Source: Chitinophaga pinensis
GTDB taxonomy: Bacteria > Bacteroidota > Bacteroidia > Chitinophagales > Chitinophagaceae
Direction: 5' to 3'
Length of the DNA: 7,059 bases
Assembly: GCA_945872805.1 (NCBI GenBank)
Contig: CAMCBE010000104.1
Span: 1-7,059 of the forward strand
Of the stretch, positions 1-5,496 are shown piece by piece (the first letter of the stretch is position 1; every line of letters begins with the position of its first letter). The translations under genes and the position numbers were made by a program. The notes below the pieces were generated by a model. The model worked only from the letters and a program-made list of their open reading frames with translations. It was not told the DNA's origin and searched no databases.

Positions 1-1277
1 ATGATTTTTTTATCAGACTCTAGCACCCACTGATTATCTTTTTCATTTTTTGAAAGTTTTAAGTCAGTCAGGAATCGAGCAATTTTTTTCTTTTTTTTCA
101 TTCCCAATGGATAGAAATAGTCACCCGCCTTCCATGGCCTCAAAAGTAATGGATAGACTAGGTGGCGAGTATCGATGAAGGCTTGATTGGGATTAGGGGT
201 TGTTTTAGAATCTCCTACAATGGCCTTGAAATTTAATTCTCCCCCATCAAATGAAATATTACCTCGCCCCTCTTCAATCACTTTTATTTCAGGCTCAGCA
301 TTATTGATGACATCAATCAATAACCAATCTCTATTTTTCAGTACCCTATGTGAATGCGATTGGATAAACTTTCCACTTGATGCAGTAAACAGTTTTTTCA
401 ATTCATTGGATTGATCAACTGAAAATCCAAAAGTCTTGAATAACTCATACAAGATGGTATCGAGTGGTTCAGTGATCATTAATTTTTTAACCGGCAACAT
501 AAATCCTGTCCCATTTTTTTCAAGTAGCCCACTAATAATTTTATCTACTTGCTTTCGGTAAAGAAACTCTACTTCACTAAGTCGTTTAGCCGTATTGATT
601 ATATTCATGTCCACTTCAGGAAAAATATTTTTTATCTCTGGTAAGATGGTATGCCTAAAAAGATTTCGCGTGTAGTGAACATCTGCATTAGTACGATCTT
701 CTACCCAACTGATTTGCTGAGATGCTGCATACTCAAGAATTTCTTCTCGCGTAAACGACAATAAAGGTCTGATGAGTTGATTCGATTTTTCAAGAATGCC
801 ATGAAACCCCGCTATCCCAGTACCCCTAAAAAAATTCATGGCAATCGTTTCGACCTGATCATCTTGGTGATGGGCTGTAAGCAACCAAGATTTAGCCCCC
901 TTAATATCGATGCTATTTATTACTTCATGAAACCAAGTATACCTAAGCATTCTAGCCGTTTCTTGAACGCCTTTGCCAAGTTGCTGCATTTCGCTTTTCG
1001 TATCAAATGATTTTACCTGTAAAGAGCAACCCAATTTCACGGCAAGTGCCCGAACAAATTCTTCGTCACGATTACTTTCAGCTCCACGCAAGTTGAAATT
1101 ACAATGCAGGATTTCGAATTGAACTCCGGTTGATTTAAGCATGTGTGCCAATACCACAGAATCCATACCACCACTGCACGCAAGAAACAGCTGGTCATCC
1201 GACTTCCATAACGTCGCAGAGTCGATATGCTGTTTAAACCGATCAAAAAAAGGAGAGTTACTATTTTCTAAAGACAT
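1..1277 (-). CDS. tilS: tRNA(Ile)-lysidine synthase TilS, 3' end cut by window edge
   Basis: TilS joins lysine to C34 of the CAU anticodon of tRNA-Ile2 using ATP, so that it reads AUA and is charged with Ile; it is cytosolic and normally essential. The reading frame stays open from the ATG at 1277 to the left edge (425 codons). Visible motifs are the PP-loop ATP-binding SGGMDS at residues 35-40, the HHQDDQVET segment at 136-144 followed by RGTG at 151-154, YTRN at 202-205, and a TilS C-terminal tRNA-binding domain with RPWKAGDYFYPLGM at 380-393 followed by five lysines. Compared with the usual 430-450 residues only the last few to about 20 are missing, so the gene appears intact and simply cut by the window. 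The start lies one base after the stop of the upstream TPR gene, and GGAGGG sits 8 nt before the ATG, both supporting this start and a shared transcript. Identification is very secure. Confidence 0.96.
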   Translation of the reverse strand, partial: MSLENSNSPFFDRFKQHIDSATLWKSDDQLFLACSGGMDSVVLAHMLKSTGVQFEILHCNFNLRGAESNRDEEFVRALAVKLGCSLQVKSFDTKSEMQQLGKGVQETARMLRYTWFHEVINSIDIKGAKSWLLTAHHQDDQVETIAMNFFRGTGIAGFHGILEKSNQLIRPLLSFTREEILEYAASQQISWVEDRTNADVHYTRNLFRHTILPEIKNIFPEVDMNIINTAKRLSEVEFLYRKQVDKIISGLLEKNGTGFMLPVKKLMITEPLDTILYELFKTFGFSVDQSNELKKLFTASSGKFIQSHSHRVLKNRDWLLIDVINNAEPEIKVIEEGRGNISFDGGELNFKAIVGDSKTTPNPNQAFIDTRHLVYPLLLRPWKAGDYFYPLGMKKKKKIARFLTDLKLSKNEKDNQWVLESDKKI

Positions 1278-1278
1278 A

Positions 1279-1605
1279 TTAATATCCCTCCATTTCGTCA
1301 GTTAATTGTTGTAATGCAGACCTTAGTTCACGTAATGCATGTTGATCGTGAATAGATTCTGCCGCTTTGATGCCTAAGGTATACGTCTCCGTCGCAGCCT
1401 GAAGATCCTGCTTCCGTTCTTGTAGTTTTGCCATATGATAATACGACCCCACGTATAGTGGATCTATTGAAAAAATTTCATGAAACAGTTCCAATGCATT
1501 TTGATCATCCCCTTGTTTAATCCATTCCAACGCCAATGCATGTTTGCTAAACAAATCATCTGGATTTGATTGAATAAAACCGGTTAAAAATGCGATACGG
1601 TCCAT
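1279..1605 (-). CDS. Small tetratricopeptide-repeat (TPR) protein
   Basis: This 108-residue protein has no signal peptide or membrane segment and is probably cytosolic. Two TPR-like helical hairpins are visible, about residues 15-49 (with the ALALEW...G...NALELFHEIFSIDP pattern) and about 50-83 (YYHMAKLQE...A...Y..GIKAA), followed by a short charged helix at about 84-105. TPRs mediate protein-protein contact, so it is most likely an adaptor; the partner cannot be told from the sequence. Short TPR proteins of this shape are common hypothetical genes in Bacteroidota. Its TAA stop is one base from the tilS ATG, which implies co-transcription and probably translational coupling. The ATG at 1605 is preceded by a palindrome (1607-1627) rather than a ribosome binding site. 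No biochemical role is assigned. Confidence 0.85.
   Translation of the reverse strand: MDRIAFLTGFIQSNPDDLFSKHALALEWIKQGDDQNALELFHEIFSIDPLYVGSYYHMAKLQERKQDLQAATETYTLGIKAAESIHDQHALRELRSALQQLTDEMEGY
1285..1291 (-). promoter_or_regulatory. Shine-Dalgarno-like GGAGGG before tilS
   Basis: On the minus strand GGAGGG (1291-1286) ends 8 nt before the tilS ATG, inside the last codons of the TPR gene. It is the only clear Shine-Dalgarno-like sequence before any start in this window. It may be chance, because it also encodes Glu-Gly, but its spacing suits re-initiation after the TPR stop. Confidence 0.4.
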
Positions 1606-1606
1606 T

Positions 1607-1627
1607 GGGGATAATTTAATTAACCCC
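1607..1627. repeat. 21-bp near-perfect palindrome in divergent spacer
   Basis: GGGG at 1607-1610 and CCCC at 1624-1627 flank an A/T core. The two 10-bp arms around the central base are complementary at 9 of 10 positions, with one mismatch just inside the G4/C4 block. It abuts the TPR start codon. It could be an operator controlling TPR-tilS or etfB, or a hairpin in the TPR leader RNA; the sequence alone cannot decide. Confidence 0.5.
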
Positions 1628-1628
1628 G

Positions 1629-1642
1629 CTGAAAATATTCAG
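1629..1642. repeat. Inverted repeat CTGAA-N4-TTCAG
   Basis: Five-base arms CTGAA (1629-1633) and TTCAG (1638-1642) surround AATA. The repeat sits between C4 at 1624-1627 and G4 at 1650-1653, so a larger stem with an internal loop is possible. It is part of the switch-like arrangement described in the findings. Confidence 0.35.
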
Positions 1643-1653
1643 TATGTCAGGGG

Positions 1654-1661
1654 TATATTTG
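1654..1661 (+). promoter_or_regulatory. Candidate -7 box (TATATTTG) for etfB
   Basis: The octamer matches the Bacteroidota -7 consensus TAnnTTTG exactly and would place transcription start near 1668, about 43 nt before the etfB ATG. No TTG is seen at the usual -33 distance (about 17-23 bp upstream), so the call is moderate. Confidence 0.45.
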
Positions 1662-1710
1662 TAAACAATGGCTGTTTCGACAACCTTTAACTCAATTAAT
1701 AATCGATATA

Positions 1711-2454
1711 ATGAAGATACTTGTTTGTATCAGTAGAACACCAGATACGACTGCAAAAATAGCCTTCACAGATAACAACACGAAATTTGCTACGGAAGGA
1801 GTACAATGGATCATCAATCCGTATGATGAGTGGTATGCGCTGGTCAGGGCTATTGAACTTAAAGAGAAAGATGCTTCAATCGGGATTCATTTGGTAACCA
1901 TTGGTGGAGCGGAAACAGAACCGATCATCCGAAAGGCCCTAGCCCTAGGGGGAGATGAGGCCTTTCGAGTAAACGCTATTGAAGAAGATCCATACTTCAT
2001 TGCAAGTCAAATTGCCTTTGTGGCTAAAGAAGGAGGCTATGATTTGATTTTAACTGGAAAAGAAACAATCGATCATAATGGCTCATCCATTGGTGCCATG
2101 GTAGCTGAACTGCTAGATATGCCATTCATAAGTTTGGCGACAAAGCTTGATATTGAACCTACGCAGGCCCTAGTAACAAGAGAAATCGAAGGAGGAGAAG
2201 AAGAGGCAGAAATCAGCTTCCCATTGGTAATCTCGTGTCAGAAAGGCATGGCTGAAGCTAGAATTCCAAACATGCGGGGCATTATGGCGGCTAGAACAAA
2301 ACCTCTTGCCGTTAAAGATCCTCAATCGGCTGAAAAACTAACAACAACCAAGGCCTTCGTATTGCCACCTGCAAAATCTGGTGTTAAACTAGTTCCAGCA
2401 GAAACACCAGAAATTTTAATCCAACTTCTACGCGAAGAAGCTAAAGTCATTTAA
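1711..2454 (+). CDS. etfB: Electron transfer flavoprotein beta subunit
   Basis: EtfB pairs with EtfA to form the soluble heterodimer that takes electrons from flavin dehydrogenases such as acyl-CoA dehydrogenases and passes them to ETF:quinone oxidoreductase. The 247-residue length is typical. Family features are the MKILVCISRTPDT start, the NPYDEWYALVRAIELKE helix, the nucleotide-binding stretch DLILTGKETIDHNGSSIGAMV at about 111-131, and the signature region around EGGEEEAEISFPLVISCQKG leading to the recognition loop ARIPNMRGIMAARTKPL at about 183-199, which contacts partner dehydrogenases. The C-terminal tail is the arm that embraces EtfA. The ATG at 1711 is the natural start because it gives the canonical N-terminus. 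etfA follows after 14 bp. Nothing suggests a bifurcating variant, but none can be excluded by eye. Confidence 0.97.
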   Translation: MKILVCISRTPDTTAKIAFTDNNTKFATEGVQWIINPYDEWYALVRAIELKEKDASIGIHLVTIGGAETEPIIRKALALGGDEAFRVNAIEEDPYFIASQIAFVAKEGGYDLILTGKETIDHNGSSIGAMVAELLDMPFISLATKLDIEPTQALVTREIEGGEEEAEISFPLVISCQKGMAEARIPNMRGIMAARTKPLAVKDPQSAEKLTTTKAFVLPPAKSGVKLVPAETPEILIQLLREEAKVI

Positions 2455-2468
2455 CTAAACATACTGCT

Positions 2469-3428
2469 ATGTCCCTCATCATATTTACAGAACACAGTGA
2501 AGACAAAATAAAAAAATCATCCTTGGAAGCCATTTCATATGGAGTGGCCTTAGCAGGAAAACTTAATATCGAGGCAATAGCCTTAGTAGTTGGACCAACG
2601 GCAGCCCCATTGAGTGAGTTGGGAGAATATGGCGTAAAAAAAGTCGTACACGCCAATGATTCAGCAATTATAACGTCCGACACAAAATCCCTGGCGACGA
2701 TCATCAGCCAAGCAGCGGATACACATCAAGCCGATGTGATTATTTTTTCAAATACCCTTACCGCAAAAGGAGTCGCGCCAAGATTATCTGTTCGAATGAA
2801 AGCCGGATTGGTTACTGGTGCTGTTGCATTACCAGACTTAACAAACGAATTTACTGTGAGGAAAACGGTCTTTTCAGGAAAGGCATTTGCCGATGTAACA
2901 ATTCTATCCCCCAAGAAGATCATTTCACTAAACCTAAATGCATTTGAAATCATAAAATCTACTGGCACTGCTGAAGTAATTCCATTTACAACAGCAACTA
3001 TATCTAGCTCGATTAAAATTAAAAAAGTAAATCGAATGGCCGGTGAGATTTCACTTGCAGAGGCAGATAAAGTAGTTAGCGCAGGGAGAGGCCTAAAAGG
3101 ACCTGAAAATTGGGGTATGGTTGAAGAGTTAGCAACATTACTCGGTGCCGCTACGGCATGCAGCAGACCGGTTGCTGATTCGAACTGGCGCCCACACCAT
3201 GAACATGTTGGACAAACCGGCTTAGCGATTGCACCAGATTTATACATTGCTATTGGAATCTCTGGAGCCATTCAACACTTAGCAGGGGTTAACCGCAGCA
3301 AAACAATTGTCGTAATCAATAAAGATCCAGAAGCACCATTCTTTAAGGCGGCAGATTATGGCATCATTGGAGATGCATTTGAGGTTGTTCCCAAAATGAT
3401 TGAAGCCATTAAACAATTAAAAAAATAA
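2469..3428 (+). CDS. etfA: Electron transfer flavoprotein alpha subunit
   Basis: EtfA binds the redox-active FAD of the EtfAB heterodimer. The protein has 319 residues, normal for the family. The N-terminal alpha/beta domain (about 1-185) is followed by the FAD domain (about 195-319), with GRGLKGPENWGMVEELA at 206-222, SRPVAD at 232-237, GQTG at 248-251, SGAIQH at 265-270, and the C-terminal signature running from GVNRSKTIVVINKD through FFKAADYGIIGD. All expected FAD-contact motifs are present, so it appears functional. No Shine-Dalgarno precedes the ATG, but the 14-bp gap from etfB implies one transcript. Long open frames on the opposite strand here are coding shadows. The partner dehydrogenases and ETF:quinone oxidoreductase are not in the window. 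Confidence 0.97.
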   Translation: MSLIIFTEHSEDKIKKSSLEAISYGVALAGKLNIEAIALVVGPTAAPLSELGEYGVKKVVHANDSAIITSDTKSLATIISQAADTHQADVIIFSNTLTAKGVAPRLSVRMKAGLVTGAVALPDLTNEFTVRKTVFSGKAFADVTILSPKKIISLNLNAFEIIKSTGTAEVIPFTTATISSSIKIKKVNRMAGEISLAEADKVVSAGRGLKGPENWGMVEELATLLGAATACSRPVADSNWRPHHEHVGQTGLAIAPDLYIAIGISGAIQHLAGVNRSKTIVVINKDPEAPFFKAADYGIIGDAFEVVPKMIEAIKQLKK

Positions 3429-3478
3429 CAATTAAACAGCTTCATACATTGAAATGGTTATTACAAAATGAATCAACT

Positions 3479-3509
3479 CAATTTTGAACAGAATTCAATA
3501 AAAAAATTG
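3479..3509 (+). repeat. Imperfect A/T-rich stem-loop between etfA and bfn
   Basis: CAATTTT (3479-3485) is complementary to AAAATTG (3503-3509). Inside lies a second possible pairing, TTGAA (3484-3488) with TTCAA (3494-3498), which partly competes with the first. The structure ends 19 nt before the bfn ATG and is not followed by a T-run, so it is not a standard terminator. It could be an mRNA-processing or stability element between etfBA and the downstream genes, or AT-rich chance. Confidence 0.3.
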
Positions 3510-3528
3510 GATTAAATTCGCCTTGAAT

Positions 3529-4122
3529 ATGAAGAAGTTAGAATTGGAAATTATTGCCTTGTCGCATTCGATAACCCAAACCAACTCCTATGCGGTGGTC
3601 TTGGGTGAAGTGAATGGCCTCAGACGCCTTCCAATTGTGATTGGTGGATTTGAAGCACAAGCCATTGCAGTAGCGCTAGAACACATGAAGCCTACTCGTC
3701 CACTCACACATGATTTAATGAAAAATTTCATGTTGGCATTTAACATTGACTTGCATGAAGTAATCATTTCTGATTTACAAGAAGGCATATTCTACTCAAA
3801 GCTATTATGCAGCACAGACACTGATACTATTGAAATCGACTCCCGTACGTCCGATGCACTTGCCTTAGCGGTTCGCTTTGGATGCCCTATCTATATTTAT
3901 GAAAATATTTTCGAAATCGCCGGGGTTGATAAATCTGAAAAAACAGAAAGTACAGGAGATACAAAAAAAGTAGCGACATCAGCACTGTCAACAGCGCAGA
4001 GTAATGTTGACCTTAAATCACTGACATTAGAAGAGCTGCACACCCTACTCAATGAAGTATTAGAACAGGAAGACTATATCCGAGCCATTACGATCCGAGA
4101 TGAGATAAACTCTCGAAAATAA
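3529..4122 (+). CDS. DUF151 'bifunctional nuclease' family protein with C-terminal UVR motif
   Basis: The 197-residue protein has an N-terminal DUF151/BFN domain at about 1-133. Conserved blocks are LPIVIGGFEAQAIAVALE (34-51), RPLTHDL (57-63) and the strongly conserved EIDSRTSDALALAVRFGCPIY (102-122). A hydrophilic Ser/Thr/Lys linker (about 134-163) leads to a UvrB/UvrC-type UVR helix pair (about 164-197, EELHTLLNEVLEQEDYIRAITIRDEI). Plant homologues are reported as DNase/RNase enzymes; the role in bacteria is poorly defined, so nuclease activity is carried over from the family name. The UVR motif suggests contact with a partner protein. I chose the ATG at 3529 over an in-frame TTG at 3523 because MKKLELEIIALSHS is the family's usual start. 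The gene lies 100 bp after etfA and 11 bp before the next gene, so it heads a tight trio with abm and ispE. Confidence 0.9.
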   Translation: MKKLELEIIALSHSITQTNSYAVVLGEVNGLRRLPIVIGGFEAQAIAVALEHMKPTRPLTHDLMKNFMLAFNIDLHEVIISDLQEGIFYSKLLCSTDTDTIEIDSRTSDALALAVRFGCPIYIYENIFEIAGVDKSEKTESTGDTKKVATSALSTAQSNVDLKSLTLEELHTLLNEVLEQEDYIRAITIRDEINSRK

Positions 4123-4133
4123 TACTTCATACT

Positions 4134-4421
4134 ATGTACGCAGTCATTTTTACGTATCAATTTAATCCAGGCATGCCGAACGAAGAATATATACATCATT
4201 CAAAAACACTCAACAATTCAGTAAAAGGCCAAAAGGGATTCATTAAGGTAAAAGACTTCTCTAATGATGAAGAAAAAGTAAGCATCTCCTATTGGGAAAC
4301 CTTAGAAGATATAGCAAATTGGTCTGCTAACAACGGACATATGATAGCAAAGCAATTTGGCAAAGAACATGGATACGCATACTACACTGTTGAAATAAGT
4401 CATATAGTGAAGTCATATTAA
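4134..4421 (+). CDS. Antibiotic biosynthesis monooxygenase (ABM)-like small protein
   Basis: This 95-residue protein matches the pattern of the ABM family, a ferredoxin-like dimeric alpha/beta barrel. Visible features are the first strand YAVIFTYQF (2-10), the helix EEYIHHSKTLNNSVKGQKGFI (17-37), the central strand KVSISYWETLEDIANW (48-63), H69 in a helix (NNGHMIAKQFGKEHGY), and a last strand TVEISHIV (85-92). Family members include small cofactor-free monooxygenases, haem-degrading proteins and uncharacterised proteins; no substrate can be assigned here. It has no signal peptide and is likely a cytosolic dimer. It sits 11 bp after the nuclease-family gene and 15 bp before ispE, so it is almost certainly co-transcribed with them. 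The fold assignment is fairly secure; the function is unknown. Confidence 0.8.
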   Translation: MYAVIFTYQFNPGMPNEEYIHHSKTLNNSVKGQKGFIKVKDFSNDEEKVSISYWETLEDIANWSANNGHMIAKQFGKEHGYAYYTVEISHIVKSY

Positions 4422-4436
4422 TACTTTATCTATTCA

Positions 4437-5282
4437 ATGATTATATTCCCGAACTGCAAGATCAATCTAGGACTAAGTGTTGTTTCCAAAAGAGATGATG
4501 GGTATCATAATATTGAAACCATTTTTTATCCGATTCCATTTTACGATATTCTTGAGGTAATAACAGATAACCAAACGCCTAACCAAGACGTTCAACTTTC
4601 TATTTCGGGAAAAATCATTCAAGGCGAAGAAGAAAAAAATCTTTGTATAAAAGCATATAGGCTACTGAAGAAAGATTTCCAGCATATACCGGCTATTTCA
4701 ATCCATCTCCATAAGAATATCCCTATGGGTGCTGGATTAGGTGGCGGCTCTTCAGATGGAGCGTACATGATTAGGTTGTTGAATGAGAAATTCAATCTTG
4801 CACTTGATTCTTTTCAAATGAAATCATACGCGTTGCAATTGGGAAGTGATTGTCCATTTTTCATTGATAACAACCCCGCATTTGCAGAAGGCAGAGGAGA
4901 GATTCTACATCAAGTTGATATTGACTTATCTGGTTATGGGATTGTCCTAATTAACCCCGGCATACATGTTAGTACTGCTGACGCATTTAGAAACATTTCC
5001 GCTAGTAAGCCAGTCCACCCCTATTCTGCAGTAACAAACACACCGTTGAATCAATGGAGAAATATTTTATTCAACGACTTTGAGAAAACGATTTTTGACC
5101 TACACCCTGCAATACGGGAGATTAAAGAAAAACTCTATACAAACGGCGCTATTTATGCTTCGATGACAGGCACAGGATCAACGGTGTATGGAATCTTTGA
5201 GGGAACTATTCCGGAAAGTATCGTATCGGAGGACCACTATGAAGTTATCCTATTGCAAAACGGTAAATCGCGAAGGTTATAA
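4437..5282 (+). CDS. ispE: 4-diphosphocytidyl-2-C-methyl-D-erythritol kinase
   Basis: IspE phosphorylates the 2-hydroxyl of CDP-methylerythritol with ATP, the fourth committed step of the MEP isoprenoid pathway, in the cytosol. The 281-residue length matches the family (E. coli 283). The GHMP-kinase features are all present: N-terminal CKINLGL with the catalytic-pocket Lys8, DGYHNIET (21-28), the glycine-rich ATP loop PMGAGLGGGSSDGA (96-109), GSDCPFF with catalytic Asp138 (136-142), GRGE (152-155), and the C-terminal MTGTGST loop (243-249), a variant of the common M-S-G-S-G-S form. It is the last gene of the tight bfn-abm-ispE set. The MEP pathway supplies IPP/DMAPP for undecaprenyl phosphate and menaquinone. 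No clear strong terminator follows. Confidence 0.97.
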   Translation: MIIFPNCKINLGLSVVSKRDDGYHNIETIFYPIPFYDILEVITDNQTPNQDVQLSISGKIIQGEEEKNLCIKAYRLLKKDFQHIPAISIHLHKNIPMGAGLGGGSSDGAYMIRLLNEKFNLALDSFQMKSYALQLGSDCPFFIDNNPAFAEGRGEILHQVDIDLSGYGIVLINPGIHVSTADAFRNISASKPVHPYSAVTNTPLNQWRNILFNDFEKTIFDLHPAIREIKEKLYTNGAIYASMTGTGSTVYGIFEGTIPESIVSEDHYEVILLQNGKSRRL

Positions 5283-5299
5283 ATATTACTGATTTATTC

Positions 5300-5307
5300 T
5301 ATATTTG
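5300..5307 (+). promoter_or_regulatory. Candidate -7 box (TATATTTG) after ispE
   Basis: An exact TAnnTTTG match lies 18 bp past the ispE stop codon. No TTG is found at -33 spacing. If active, it would start a transcript near 5314 with a leader of about 180 nt before rocD, or a small RNA. It is weaker than the 5416-5446 candidate. Confidence 0.25.
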
Positions 5308-5322
5308 CAGTATGCATTGCAA
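5305..5322 (+). repeat. Inverted repeat TTGCA-N8-TGCAA downstream of ispE
   Basis: Arms TTGCA (5305-5309) and TGCAA (5318-5322) enclose an 8-nt loop, followed at 5335-5345 by a T-rich stretch. It might act as a weak terminator for the ispE transcript, but the stem is short and the T-rich stretch is separated from it, so the role is uncertain. Confidence 0.25.
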
Positions 5323-5372
5323 CACATTAAAGTCATTTTATTTTCTTGCACTTAACCTTGACTTGCTTAACC

Positions 5373-5382
5373 ACTAGCTAGT
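5373..5382. repeat. Perfect 10-bp palindrome ACTAGCTAGT
   Basis: A perfect palindrome in the spacer before rocD, centred about 20 bp (two helical turns) from the centre of the inverted repeat at 5387-5409. It could be part of a regulator-binding region, though a single 10-bp palindrome is weak evidence. Confidence 0.3.
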
Positions 5383-5386
5383 TATC

Positions 5387-5409
5387 CGTCAGATGATATA
5401 CATCAGACG
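5387..5409. promoter_or_regulatory. Inverted repeat upstream of rocD, candidate operator
   Basis: CGTCAGATG (5387-5395) and CATCAGACG (5401-5409) are complementary at 8 of 9 positions around a 5-bp ATATA centre. The 23-bp layout is typical of a dimeric regulator site, and it lies just upstream of the best rocD promoter candidate, where an activator would bind. No regulator gene is in the window. Confidence 0.4.
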
Positions 5410-5415
5410 TGCGCC

Positions 5416-5446
5416 TTGTATAAGGTATTTGCCTATTTTATTTTCG
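5416..5446 (+). promoter_or_regulatory. Candidate rocD promoter (TTG-N20-TATTTTCG)
   Basis: TTG at 5416-5418 and TATTTTCG at 5439-5446 are 20 bp apart, close to the Bacteroidota TTG / TAnnTTTG layout, with one mismatch in the -7 box. The start would be near 5453, leaving a leader of about 44 nt. This is the only candidate in the window with both elements. Confidence 0.4.
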
Positions 5447-5496
5447 TTTTTACCATTCTTTCAGCCAATCCTTGCTGATTTCAAAAAATACATAAG

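Noticed and set aside
187..1246. Open frames at 187-414 and 777-1010 (plus) and 1037-1246 (minus)
   Set aside because: They lie in other frames of tilS, whose frame is continuous and carries all TilS motifs. None has a recognisable protein pattern.
1754..1761. Minus-strand TATTTTTG as promoter for the TPR-tilS genes
   Set aside because: The box matches TAnnTTTG but lies inside etfB codons, has no -33 TTG at correct spacing, and would give a leader of about 140 nt. Such an AT-rich match is likely by chance.
2726..3271. Open frame of 181 codons on the minus strand inside etfA
   Set aside because: It is wholly antisense to a clear etfA with all family motifs, and its translation has no recognisable domain. 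It is a coding shadow, as are the minus-strand frames at 2447-2704, 3588-3788, 6086-6295 and 6231-6533.
3523..3525. TTG as start of the DUF151 gene
   Set aside because: It would add only two residues before the ATG at 3529, which gives the family's normal N-terminus.
5414..5425. CCTT-GTAT-AAGG inverted repeat as a terminator before rocD
   Set aside because: The stem is only four base pairs, and the T-rich stretch after it is interrupted. It overlaps the better promoter candidate.
5461..5478. TCAGC-N8-GCTGA inverted repeat in the rocD leader
   Set aside because: Five-base arms with an 8-nt loop are weak and frequent by chance; nothing else supports a function.
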